The notes beneath the pieces were generated by a model. It was not told the origin of the DNA. It worked only from the letters and a program-made list of their open reading frames with translations, and made no database searches. A DNA stretch of 64,000 nucleotides. Origin: an uncultured Clostridia bacterium (GTDB lineage Bacteria; Bacillota; Clostridia; Oscillospirales; Acutalibacteraceae). The first letter of the stretch is position 1. Each line of letters begins with the position of its first letter. The DNA lies in contig CANQUS010000005.1 of NCBI GenBank assembly GCA_947627055.1, positions 30,663 through 94,662 of the forward strand. Reading direction: 5' to 3'. The position numbers and the translations under genes were made by a program. This document shows positions 56,294 through 64,000 of the stretch, in pieces.

Positions 56294-56349
56294 ATTATCG
56301 ATTATCCTCCCGCAGAGGCCGCGGCGCTCTGCCAAAAATGCTTAAACAC

Positions 56350-56381
56350 GATAAAAGAGCGGGTCGCCCCACTCTTTTATC
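56350..56381. other. Strong hairpin in the rimP leader
   Basis: GATAAAAGAGTGGG pairs with CCGCTCTTTTATC (14-bp stem, 3-4-base loop) between the predicted promoter and rimP. There is no clean T-run after it on the minus strand. It may be an attenuator, an RNA-stability element, or the terminator of the upstream ABC operon. Confidence 0.6.
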
Positions 56382-56400
56382 ATTCCTATTCTTGTTAATT

Positions 56401-56429
56401 ATTTTAGCACATATTTTCATAATATGCAA
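56401..56429 (-). promoter_or_regulatory. Promoter of the rimP operon
   Basis: Minus-strand TTGCAT (56424-56429), a 17-base spacer and TAAAAT (56401-56406). Confidence 0.6.
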
Positions 56430-56460
56430 GCTATTTAAATAATAAAATGCCAAAAATACG

Positions 56461-57150
56461 TTATTTTTCGGTTTTCCGCCCACTATCCAATACTATTTTT
56501 CCATCTTCTATTACTATTTTTCTGTCGCAACAGTCTGCTATCGCATTATCGTGTGTAACAATAACGATAGCTATGCCTTTCTCGTTCAGCCTTCTGAAAA
56601 GTTTCATGACCTCCTTAGAGGTCTTGGAATCGAGCGCTCCTGTCGGCTCGTCTGCAAATATTACAGACGGATCGTTAACTAACGCCCTGGCTATCGCGAC
56701 CCTCTGACGCTGACCGCCGGAAAGCTGGTTGGCTCTCTTGCCTACCTGACTGCCTATTCCCACGGCATCAAGCACATTCTCGACCCTCTCCCTCATCTCG
56801 CGTCTCGGAGTTTTGTTGAAATATAAAGGCAGCATGACGTTAAAGTCGACCTTTTTGTGATTTATAAGGGAAAAATCCTGAAGCACAAAACCTATTTTCT
56901 CGTTGCGCAGCCGCGCTGTTTCACGGTCGTTAAGCTTAAAAACATCCACACCGCCGAGATGGTAGCTTCCGCTGTCCGCAGTATCAAGGCAGCCGAGAAT
57001 ATGGAGAAGAGTCGACTTGCCCGCTCCGGATGTACCCTGTATAGCAACAAATTCGCCCTCGTCAATATTAAATGTAGCATTATCAAGCGCGACGAACTTA
57101 TCCCTGCCTATTTTATATGTTTTTGTGAGTCCTTCCGCCTCTATAAGCAT
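56461..57150 (-). CDS. ABC transporter ATP-binding protein (LolD/MacB group)
   Basis: A 229-residue ATPase with Walker A GTSGAGKST (39-47), signature LSGGQRQRV and Walker B IFADEPTGALD, typical of the MacB/LolD/FtsE group that drives mechanotransmission or export of peptides. It is the last gene of the four-gene operon with two FtsX-like permeases and a secreted protein. Confidence 0.93.
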   Translation of the reverse strand: MLIEAEGLTKTYKIGRDKFVALDNATFNIDEGEFVAIQGTSGAGKSTLLHILGCLDTADSGSYHLGGVDVFKLNDRETARLRNEKIGFVLQDFSLINHKKVDFNVMLPLYFNKTPRREMRERVENVLDAVGIGSQVGKRANQLSGGQRQRVAIARALVNDPSVIFADEPTGALDSKTSKEVMKLFRRLNEKGIAIVIVTHDNAIADCCDRKIVIEDGKIVLDSGRKTEK

Positions 57151-57166
57151 ATCAATCTCATTCTCC

Positions 57167-58414
57167 TTATGTTTCGTATTTTCTGTATATTTCTATCGGC
57201 GAGCTTTTTCTGAATATCAAAAGAGATATGGCAATCGACAAAAAAGCTGTCACAAGCGCAAAAATAACTGTGAACAAAACGGAAAAGCCGTCATATATAG
57301 TCTCTCCGCCGCCTTTTATAAAGCCGTTCGACGTAAGATAATAATAGCCCTCCATAAAGACGATATTCAGCAGTCCTCCTATCAAGCTCATGAGTGTTAT
57401 TGCGCCGGAGATTATAGCATAGCTTTTAAATCTGCTGCACCCGCACAGATAGTATATAGAGTATTCCCTGAGCTTTTTGTTTATAACGAGTACAGAAATA
57501 CTTAACAACGCTACGCAGGTTATCGTCAACAGAAAAATAGGTATCGGAAGCCTTCTCTTTAGTTCACGTGAGATCAACTCGTTGCTTTCGGCCATTAGTT
57601 CGTCATAGGTAAAAACGGAAAATTGATCCTCAAAATATTTAAGGTACTCGTCCTTTTCCTCTTGCGACGAACCGCTTTTGTATGCTGTCATGAAGTTTGC
57701 AGTTGTAGAGATGTACCCACCGCACTTATCCAAGGCATCTGACAGCTCATCATTTTCCATGAGGATAAGCCCGTCGAGTCTTTGGTATAAATATCGTGAG
57801 CTCATTTCTGTTCCTGCCGCATTGAAAAAGGGCGCCGCATATGGTTTGGCAAGCTTTCCCACGATCCTGAACTTTAAAGTGCGCTCATCAGCAGAGCCCT
57901 TTCCGTTTAGTTCTACCTCGGCAACGTCACCAACGTCCATATTCATAAAAAATGCGCCGGAGGCTATCGCGTTAATGCAGCCGTCGTCATTTTTTCTGTT
58001 CATATCGGACCAGTTTCCGCCCGACAATGGCAGAGCATACCGCTCGACCATGTCGGGGGTGAAAAGGTCACAATTTATATAGGTACCGTTGAACATACCC
58101 GCTAAATATGTAGTGCGTGAAAACGGCGTATACGCTTTACATTTTTTTGCTCCCTCTTCTATACTGTCTATAAAATCTCCGTACGGATCGGCGGAATCGG
58201 AAGACATCATATCTCCATCGCTCACTATAGGCATACAGTACAGGCTGTCGGGCGTCTCGACCCTCTTCATCAGATCGCGCGTATACGCGGCATAACGATA
58301 CTGTCCAAACGAATCGTTCGCAAAAAACAAAACGACCGTATATGTGATAACTATTATTATCGCCGGTATTTTGTTTCTTCCAAAAAACTCAAAAATCAAT
58401 CTCAAGTTCTTCAT
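57167..58414 (-). CDS. FtsX-like ABC permease 2
   Basis: A 415-residue permease with one N-terminal helix, a ~250-residue extracytoplasmic domain and three C-terminal helices (FLLTITCVALLSISVLVIN, IISGAITLMSLIGGLLNIV, VIFALVTAFLSIAISLLIF), the MacB/FtsX topology. The end FRKSSPIEIYR is typical. GGGAGG precedes the ATG. It pairs with the other permease, so the transporter would be a heterodimer. Confidence 0.83.
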   Translation of the reverse strand: MKNLRLIFEFFGRNKIPAIIIVITYTVVLFFANDSFGQYRYAAYTRDLMKRVETPDSLYCMPIVSDGDMMSSDSADPYGDFIDSIEEGAKKCKAYTPFSRTTYLAGMFNGTYINCDLFTPDMVERYALPLSGGNWSDMNRKNDDGCINAIASGAFFMNMDVGDVAEVELNGKGSADERTLKFRIVGKLAKPYAAPFFNAAGTEMSSRYLYQRLDGLILMENDELSDALDKCGGYISTTANFMTAYKSGSSQEEKDEYLKYFEDQFSVFTYDELMAESNELISRELKRRLPIPIFLLTITCVALLSISVLVINKKLREYSIYYLCGCSRFKSYAIISGAITLMSLIGGLLNIVFMEGYYYLTSNGFIKGGGETIYDGFSVLFTVIFALVTAFLSIAISLLIFRKSSPIEIYRKYET

Positions 58415-58432
58415 TTTTTATCCTCCCGTAAT

Positions 58433-59572
58433 TCAGCTGTACTTATTTTTGTTTTTGATTATGGAGTTTTTCAAGCAGCTGAATACAAACGGCAGGGACA
58501 CTATACACGAAAGGACGACTACAGCGAGAACGATCATGACGTAATCGACAAGTGTATATGTAATGCCGGGGGATACGTTTATCTGATTAAAAAACGAATT
58601 GTACAGAAGCTTATGCAAAACACAGGCCACAGCAGCTACAACACCATAGATCACAGTGTTTTCCAACATAATAACAGCAAATATTCTTTTCTTAGTCGCA
58701 CCCACCATGGAATAAATTATGTTCTCAGCATTGTTGCTGTCTATTATATACTTCATCAAAAACATAAACGACAACGAAACCACTATAAATTCACAGATAA
58801 TATAAAAACCCTCTGACGACAAATTTTGTTCGGCTATTTCGAAATATTCCAATGGTGAATGGTGAATAACGCCGTTGGGAAAAGCCTCTTGAATATCGGC
58901 TACAAATTGATTTATCTCGCTTCTGCTCATATGCTCTGAAGTAACAATTTCCATACTGTCTACGGTATATCCGCCTTTTTTAAAGGTCTCGGGAGGAATA
59001 TAGAAATTGCCAAACATCGTACTCATCCCCACGACCTCGTATTCCCTGCCGCTAACCGTTATTTTATCGCCTGTTTTTATATTGTATGTAACTCCCTCAC
59101 TAACAGCACTGGGAAGGATAACGACATTCTTTCCCTCCTTACGCTCTGCGTCCGTAAACTCAACGCGGCCCATTTCCTGCAGAAGCTCATCCTTGCCGTA
59201 TAATATACTTGACATAGTATATATAGTAGATCCATCATCAAACTCTGCTACCTCGGACAGATTCATCTCTTTCTTCGGAATCTCATCCATGGTCAAGCTG
59301 CACCTGATCTCCACATCCAAGACAATATCAGATTTGATCAGCGGACTATTTACAATGTCCTCATATGAGGCAGGCTCGCTAAAGTTAATTGTATATTCGT
59401 TAAGCACTTCTTGGTCAGAGCCTTCGTAAATTTTCAACGAAAGCTGGTTTCCGTAGAAAAAAATAAACGACAACGAGCATAAGAGACAACCTATTAAAAA
59501 GACCGTGAACACAGACTTATTCTGCTTAAAGTCGTAATATATTCTTGTGAATACTAATTCTAACGTTTTCAT
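58433..59572 (-). CDS. FtsX-like ABC permease 1
   Basis: A 379-residue permease with the same topology: one N-terminal helix (~20-40), a large external domain and three terminal helices. The final FSCLKNSIIKNKNKYS tail is basic. It has no clear ribosome site and begins six bases after the secreted-protein stop, which suggests coupling. Confidence 0.82.
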   Translation of the reverse strand: MKTLELVFTRIYYDFKQNKSVFTVFLIGCLLCSLSFIFFYGNQLSLKIYEGSDQEVLNEYTINFSEPASYEDIVNSPLIKSDIVLDVEIRCSLTMDEIPKKEMNLSEVAEFDDGSTIYTMSSILYGKDELLQEMGRVEFTDAERKEGKNVVILPSAVSEGVTYNIKTGDKITVSGREYEVVGMSTMFGNFYIPPETFKKGGYTVDSMEIVTSEHMSRSEINQFVADIQEAFPNGVIHHSPLEYFEIAEQNLSSEGFYIICEFIVVSLSFMFLMKYIIDSNNAENIIYSMVGATKKRIFAVIMLENTVIYGVVAAVACVLHKLLYNSFFNQINVSPGITYTLVDYVMIVLAVVVLSCIVSLPFVFSCLKNSIIKNKNKYS

Positions 59573-59578
59573 TGATTT

Positions 59579-60028
59579 TTACTTCTGATAATAATGGTAG
59601 ATATATCCATCGGCTGTCTTTGTACCAATCGGCTTCTGATAGCCCTCGTGTTTTACATGTGTAGCATAGTCTATGCCGCCGAGATATGCCTCTCCACTGT
59701 GGACAATTCCTTTATAATCCTTTTGGTTGTTGCCAAGTCCCATTTTATGACCTTTACCATATTCCAAATATACCTTTGCTGTTACGCTCCAGCCGGGTTT
59801 AATTTCCATTTCAGTCGTGGCTCGTGCGTCATCGTACGGGAAAGGTGTACCGTAATCGTAGAATACGGTCATAAACGTCTTCGGATATTTCAAATATTGC
59901 TCATGGAGATCAACATAATTATTTTTCTTATCAATTATTTTGTTGCTACCCGCAGAAACCGCCACCGATGATACCACCATCAGAGCCGCTGCCAATACAG
60001 CCGTCGTAGTTAGAATTCTTTTTTTCAT
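59579..60028 (-). CDS. Secreted ~123-residue protein of an ABC-export-like operon
   Basis: A clear Sec signal peptide (KKR, hydrophobic core, VSA cleavage after residue 26) precedes a mature protein rich in Tyr, Gly and Lys. Features include KPGWSVTAKVYLEYGKG, GLGNNQKDYKG and the end GYIYHYYQK, and no cysteine. The gene order (secreted small protein, two FtsX-like permeases, ATPase) matches lactococcin-972-like loci, but the sequence match is not clear enough for me to call it a bacteriocin. A substrate or sensor of the transporter is the alternative. Confidence 0.6.
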   Translation of the reverse strand: MKKRILTTTAVLAAALMVVSSVAVSAGSNKIIDKKNNYVDLHEQYLKYPKTFMTVFYDYGTPFPYDDARATTEMEIKPGWSVTAKVYLEYGKGHKMGLGNNQKDYKGIVHSGEAYLGGIDYATHVKHEGYQKPIGTKTADGYIYHYYQK

Positions 60029-60107
60029 TTTGCATTACCTCTTCCTAAAATATTTTGTTTAGATCAAGTTTGGAAATTAAAAACTGAGATTTTTCCAAAC
60101 CGTTTTT

Positions 60108-60135
60108 ATTATATCATAAAATTTATAAAATGCAA
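60108..60135 (-). promoter_or_regulatory. Promoter of the secreted protein-ABC operon
   Basis: Minus-strand TTGCAT (60130-60135), a 16-base spacer and consensus TATAAT (60108-60113). Confidence 0.65.
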
Positions 60136-60200
60136 GAAAAAATTGTAAAAATACAGTGATTATAGGCGAATCTTGGTTTTGTTTCTTTTTGATGTAACAA

Positions 60201-60236
60201 TAAAAAACACGGACGGTATAAATACCCGCCGTGTTT
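60201..60236 (-). terminator. Terminator of the propeller-like gene
   Basis: Minus-strand AAACACGG(C)GGGTA pairs with TACCGTCCGTGTTT around TTTA, followed by TTTTATTG. Confidence 0.85.
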
Positions 60237-60258
60237 AGTTGGTAAACGTTTGTATTTT

Positions 60259-61407
60259 TCAATAGATAACCAAAACATTCCCGTGTACAGTAAATTTACA
60301 GTCATACTCGTTGACTATGCCTGTTTCTGTGTCTATGATGTTAAAGTCCCTGTCCCCACGTTTAGCTATAATAAATCGCTTTTCTATGCAGGCAACAAAC
60401 TTTCCGAGTGAGCTGTTATAGCTTGCGTTAAATTTAAAGCCCATGCCGTTTACCTCTATACTGCCGCCGTTATCCGTCAGCTTGTATGTATTGCCTGAGT
60501 TTTTTTCAGTATAGTAATACTCGTTGTCATACTCACACGGCGGAAGCTCCGCTGCGGAAGCTATTGTACCGTCCTCAATATTATAGGCGCATATTTTTTC
60601 GAGTCCCGACTTGAAGTGAGTTGCTTTCATATAGAGCTTTTTATCATTTATGGCGGCAAATCTTATCATGCCCTTTATATCGGCGCTTGCGATGCTTTTG
60701 ACAGTCAGCTTGTCCTTTCCGTTTTTAAGCTCGTCGAGAGCGACTGTCATATCGCATATCCAGATATTGTCACGGACATCAATACTTATCCATCTCTGCT
60801 CATTGAAGTAATATGACTTTGTTTCCTCATCACCCCACGGGTCAAGTATAATCAGTTTTTCATCGGAGCTTGTCACTACGGGCAGCAGACCGTCACAGCC
60901 CACCTTTGATATAAGCGGACACTTGACAAAGTATTTCTTATCATGATCAATATCATAAATATACGCGAGCGTGTCGCAGTTAGTTATTTTCTTATACCGT
61001 TTAAAGAACTCCATGCTCTCCTCATCGGAAGCTGTAGTTATAAGTAAGTTATTCGCGTTGAGAGCCTTACATTCGTAGAACCTGCCCGTAAATACAAGTC
61101 TTTTCCGAAAAAGCTCCATGCCGCTGCGCTTGTCGATTTCTACCAACCAAATGCTGTTAGACCCGTTTTCAAGAACAAGAATAATTGTTTCCTTAAATGC
61201 AAAAAGATGCTGTACAAAGGATGAGTCCTCGAGTGTATAATTTGTGATAAGTCTTTCACGGCGGGTATCTCGGTTATACTCAAGAATATACAGGTTGCTT
61301 TTGTCAATCTGCATTTTTTCCTCTGTATAATATATGAATGAATCATTTATCTCAAAAAGCTCTATCATCCTATCCTCAAAAACATTCCTAATATCAACAA
61401 CCTTCAT
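60259..61407 (-). CDS. Hypothetical protein, beta-propeller-like
   Basis: A 382-residue protein without signal peptide or membrane segment. It is built from recurring beta-rich stretches with aromatic ends (for example DKSNLYILEYN, NSIWLVEIDKRSG, DNIWICDMTVAL, EKICAYNIEDG), the look of a propeller. No named family was recognised. ATG 61407 has AGGTG seven bases upstream; the 52 codons ahead of it overlap repeat-element copy 4 and are not real. Confidence 0.55.
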   Translation of the reverse strand: MKVVDIRNVFEDRMIELFEINDSFIYYTEEKMQIDKSNLYILEYNRDTRRERLITNYTLEDSSFVQHLFAFKETIILVLENGSNSIWLVEIDKRSGMELFRKRLVFTGRFYECKALNANNLLITTASDEESMEFFKRYKKITNCDTLAYIYDIDHDKKYFVKCPLISKVGCDGLLPVVTSSDEKLIILDPWGDEETKSYYFNEQRWISIDVRDNIWICDMTVALDELKNGKDKLTVKSIASADIKGMIRFAAINDKKLYMKATHFKSGLEKICAYNIEDGTIASAAELPPCEYDNEYYYTEKNSGNTYKLTDNGGSIEVNGMGFKFNASYNSSLGKFVACIEKRFIIAKRGDRDFNIIDTETGIVNEYDCKFTVHGNVLVIY

Positions 61408-61522
61408 AGATTTCACCTGTTTATTCGTTAAAATATCATGATATACCGCATTTTCTCTGTAAATAAGTATAGGTGAATTAAATGCTTTTGTCAATTCACA
61501 GACATTATATTTAAATGGAAAC

Positions 61523-61837
61523 GGGGCTATCGCATTAAAATGCGAGGAATAAGCGCACGTCAAAATTCAGTTTTAGGTCAAGCCTTTTTCAAAAGGCTTG
61601 CGGTTTCCAAAGGCAGAGCCTTTGGCCGCCGTCCGCAGACGGCGAAATCTTTATCGTGAGAAAATCCCGTAATGGCGAATTTCAAAAACAGGGATGCCCT
61701 GTGATAGAGGACGTCCCTGTCGGCGGTTTGCAATATCTCACCTCGCCGCTCGCGGCGGTGAGATTTATTTTGTTTAGTATTTTTAGCTATAACAAACGGG
61801 GTATCGCTCAAGCTCATTAAAGCTTTATGCGACACCC
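61523..61837. mobile_element. Multi-hairpin inverted-repeat element, copy 4
   Basis: It begins GGGGCTATCGCATTAAA and ends TTTATGCGACACCC. It shares AAGGCAGAGCCTT, GCCGTCCGCAGACGGC and CTCGCCGC/GCGGCGAG with the other copies. Its ends are more diverged than in copy 2. It lies 21 bases from the prs stop. Confidence 0.78.
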
Positions 61838-61858
61838 TCGTCTGAACATATGGCAATA

Positions 61859-62818
61859 TTAAAGCGTGATAGAGGAAACAGGTTTGTCCTCATAAATTCT
61901 CTCGATAGCCTCAGCAAATACAGGGGCAACCGGAAGCATGGTAAACTTGTCGAGCATTCTGCTCTGCGGTACAGGAATCGTATCAAGAAGGATAAGCTCC
62001 TTGATGGGGCTTTCCTTGATCCTGTCGATCGCGGGACCGGAAAGAACACCGTGTGTAGCACCTGCGTAAACCTCAATAGCCCCGCCAAGCTCAATAGTTG
62101 CCTTGGCAGCATTGCAAAGTGTTCCGGCAGTATCGATCATATCGTCAACAAGAATGACCTTCTTGCCCTTAACATCGCCGATGATATTCATAACCTCGCA
62201 TACGTTAGCCCTCGGACGGCGCTTATCTATAATAGCTATCGGGCAGCCGAGGCGGGTCGCAAAGTTCCTCGCTCTTGTAACAGAGCCTAAGTCGGGGGAT
62301 ACAACAACATATTCTTCCGGATCATCGCCGATCATCTGCTTAAAGTGGTTTGCAAGAATAGGCGCGCCAAGCAGATGATCAACAGGAATATTAAAGAAGC
62401 CCTGGATCTGTGCCGCGTGAAGATCCATGGTGAGAAGCCTGTCCGCACCCGCGGTCGTTATGAGATCCGCGACAAGCTTAGCCGAAATGGGATCACGCGG
62501 CTTTGACTTTCTGTCCTGACGGGCATAACCGAAATACGGAACAACAGCCGTAATTCTTGCAGCGGAAGCACGACGCATAGCGTCGATCATAATCAGCAGC
62601 TCCATGATATTATCATTAACAGGAGCGCAGGTAGACTGAACTATAAAGCAGTCCGAGCCTCTGACGGATTCGTGGAGAGAAACAGCTATTTCACCATCAC
62701 TAAATGACGAAACGTCCGACTTGCCGACAGGAATACCGAGACAGGCGGCAATCTGTTGTGCAACGGGAATATTGGAGTTGCAGGTGAAAATCTTAATATC
62801 CTTGCCATGAAAATTCAT
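61859..62818 (-). CDS. prs: Ribose-phosphate pyrophosphokinase (PRPP synthetase)
   Basis: It makes PRPP for nucleotide, His and Trp synthesis. Motifs: [26 protein letters not shown], the catalytic-flap region and the PRPP loop [10 protein letters not shown] near residue 225. The length (319 residues) is standard for class I. ATG 62818 follows AGGGGG; the longer frame lies in the promoter region. Confidence 0.97.
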   Translation of the reverse strand: MNFHGKDIKIFTCNSNIPVAQQIAACLGIPVGKSDVSSFSDGEIAVSLHESVRGSDCFIVQSTCAPVNDNIMELLIMIDAMRRASAARITAVVPYFGYARQDRKSKPRDPISAKLVADLITTAGADRLLTMDLHAAQIQGFFNIPVDHLLGAPILANHFKQMIGDDPEEYVVVSPDLGSVTRARNFATRLGCPIAIIDKRRPRANVCEVMNIIGDVKGKKVILVDDMIDTAGTLCNAAKATIELGGAIEVYAGATHGVLSGPAIDRIKESPIKELILLDTIPVPQSRMLDKFTMLPVAPVFAEAIERIYEDKPVSSITL

Positions 62819-62876
62819 TAAATAAAGTCCCCCTATGTGATTTAACATATTGTACTTGCGAAATCCAACTGTTATC

Positions 62877-62905
62877 ATTGTAATACTTCACGCAAGAAAA
62901 ATCAA
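62877..62905 (-). promoter_or_regulatory. Promoter of prs
   Basis: Minus-strand TTGATT (62900-62905), a 17-base spacer and TACAAT (62877-62882). Confidence 0.65.
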
Positions 62906-63046
62906 GTTTTGTCGTATTTTATGTGAAAAATTGTTCAGGGTAACAATTTTGCGGGTAATATCTATGCAAAAAAGTAGTAAAAGAGATATGAAATATTTCA
63001 TTCAGCAGAGTATGGGTATTCGTATTTTTTGCACAAAATACAAGGC

Positions 63047-63075
63047 TTGATATTAGTGTGAAAATATGATAAAAT
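63047..63075 (+). promoter_or_regulatory. Promoter of the yebC-family gene
   Basis: TTGATA (63047-63052), a 17-base spacer and TAAAAT (63070-63075). Confidence 0.7.
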
Positions 63076-63136
63076 AGCAGATATGTATTGGGTTTCCCCT
63101 TTAGACAAATCATTTTATCTCGGAGGTTTAATTTAT

Positions 63137-63877
63137 ATGTCAGGACATTCAAAATGGAGTACGATAAAAAGAAAGAAAGAAAAAACCGATGGCGCACGCG
63201 CAAAAATATTCACAAAAATAGGCCGTGAGCTTGCCGTCGCTGTCCGTGAAGGAGGCAGTGCGGATCCGAGTGTAAATACAAAGCTGAAGGACTGCATCGC
63301 AAAGGCAAAGGCTAATAATGTCCCTAACGAAAATATAGAGCGTATCATTAAAAAGGCTGCCGGCGATGGCGACGCAAACAATTATGAAGCTATCACATAC
63401 GAGGGCTACGGACCGAGCGGTGTGGCCGTTATTGTAGAAGCTCTTACGGATAATCGCAACAGAACAGCGGGCGATCTCCGCCACTATTTTGATAAGTTTG
63501 GCGGCAATATGGGAACTCCCGGGTGCGTTTCGTTTATGTTTTCTAAAAAGGGTATTTTGCTGATTGAAAGCGATGGTCTTGAAGAAGATAAGGTGATGGA
63601 GGACGCTCTCGACGCGGGCGCGTCAGATTTCTCATTTGAGGACGGAGTATTTGAGATACAGACAGAGCCCGAAGATTTCAGCGCTGTCAGAGATACTCTT
63701 GAGGGCAAGGGCTATTCCTTTGTTTCAGCTGAAGTAGAGATGATTCCAAGCACCTATACGACCATCACGGACGAGGACGCCATAATAAAGATGCAGCGTC
63801 TACTCGATATACTCGAGGACAACGATGATGTTCAAAACGTATTCCATAACTGGGAGTACGATGAAAACAAGGAATAA
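63137..63877 (+). CDS. YebC/PmpR-family protein
   Basis: A 246-residue protein beginning [18 protein letters not shown], with [14 protein letters not shown] and [14 protein letters not shown]. YebC proteins were long described as DNA-binding regulators; a ribosome-associated role at polyproline stalls has also been reported for the family. GGAGG lies ten bases before the ATG. It is transcribed alone and ends in a terminator. Confidence 0.95.
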   Translation: MSGHSKWSTIKRKKEKTDGARAKIFTKIGRELAVAVREGGSADPSVNTKLKDCIAKAKANNVPNENIERIIKKAAGDGDANNYEAITYEGYGPSGVAVIVEALTDNRNRTAGDLRHYFDKFGGNMGTPGCVSFMFSKKGILLIESDGLEEDKVMEDALDAGASDFSFEDGVFEIQTEPEDFSAVRDTLEGKGYSFVSAEVEMIPSTYTTITDEDAIIKMQRLLDILEDNDDVQNVFHNWEYDENKE

Positions 63878-63943
63878 CATTCCAAAAATATTTATTTATC
63901 GCTCTCTACCGTCATTTTATCAGAGCAATTTTTCAGAAAAAAT

Positions 63944-63988
63944 CCCCATACTCGGCCTTATAGCTGTGCCGAGTATGGGGACTTTATT
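63944..63988 (+). terminator. Terminator of the yebC-family gene
   Basis: CCCCATACTCGGC (63944-63956) pairs perfectly with GCCGAGTATGGGG (63968-63980), followed by ACTTTATTTTTT. Confidence 0.92.
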
Positions 63989-64000
63989 TTTTAATCTGAT

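Noticed and set aside
61578..61856. 92-codon minus ORF
   Set aside because: It lies inside repeat-element copy 4 and follows its hairpins.
1..64000. tRNA, rRNA, tmRNA or RNase P genes
   Set aside because: I looked for T-loop GTTCGAATC-type and CCA-end patterns and for other conserved RNA cores and saw none I could support; a covariance search would settle it.

Overview
This 64 kb window most likely comes from the chromosome of a low-to-mid GC gut Firmicute of the class Clostridia, family Oscillospiraceae and Ruminococcus-like. The evidence is the run rimP-nusA-ylxR-ylxQ-infB-rbfA-nrnA-truB-ribF, AGGAGG-type ribosome sites, TTGACA/TATAAT promoters with 17-base spacers, a SAM-I riboswitch on metK, a BirA-boxed bioY, and Clostridia-type families (MurT, HAAS/DUF1700, DUF6514, YfhO). 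The assignment rests on gene content only. No rRNA or tRNA gene was seen.

Layout. 1-7 kb: 5' part of murT, a HAAS membrane protein with an unlisted 56-residue GTG-start peptide, queH, a HAD phosphatase, an iron alcohol dehydrogenase, and metK behind its riboswitch. 7-12 kb: a large TPR-GAF-GGDEF protein and a decayed IS3-family element. 12-24.4 kb: a complete type I-C CRISPR-Cas locus. Its array has 59 full repeats plus one truncated repeat that abuts the IS3 remnant, followed by a leader and cas2-cas1-cas4-cas7-cas8c-cas5-cas3, all read on the minus strand from a promoter near 24.43 kb. 24.5-27.5 kb: a LytTR regulator whose phospho-acceptor is Asn, a DUF6514 protein and a class B PBP. 27.5-36.4 kb: a patchwork of mobile debris (two internally deleted group II introns, two copies of a structured inverted-repeat element, a second IS3 fragment, a KTR-type pseudogene and a serine-recombinase tail) around bioY, yfhO and rarA. 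36.4-39.5 kb: pgcA and a DUF305 protein. 39.6-44.5 kb: a five-gene minus-strand operon of TetR regulator, alpha/beta hydrolase, free-standing condensation-domain protein, acyl carrier protein and AMP-forming ligase, which looks like a compact and possibly undescribed biosynthetic pathway. 45-47.3 kb: a DUF6270-like protein divergent from a small HTH protein, with paired palindromic operators between them. 47.3-56.4 kb: the translation/RNA operon, interrupted between infB and rbfA by a methyltransferase and a structured element. 56.4-60.1 kb: a secreted protein with two FtsX-like permeases and an ATPase, resembling bacteriocin-type export loci. 60-64 kb: an unknown propeller-like protein, prs and a yebC-family gene.

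Recurring non-coding structure is the most unusual theme. Four copies of a ~300-350 bp multi-hairpin element with GGGGCTGTCGCA-type termini lie between genes. Three loci (upstream of murT, in the cas operon leader and upstream of rbfA) share a related structured motif. An ~80 bp repeat occurs at 0.93 and 6.86 kb. Start sites were moved from the longest ORF wherever a good Shine-Dalgarno site supports a later start. All family names come from motif recognition, not from searches.
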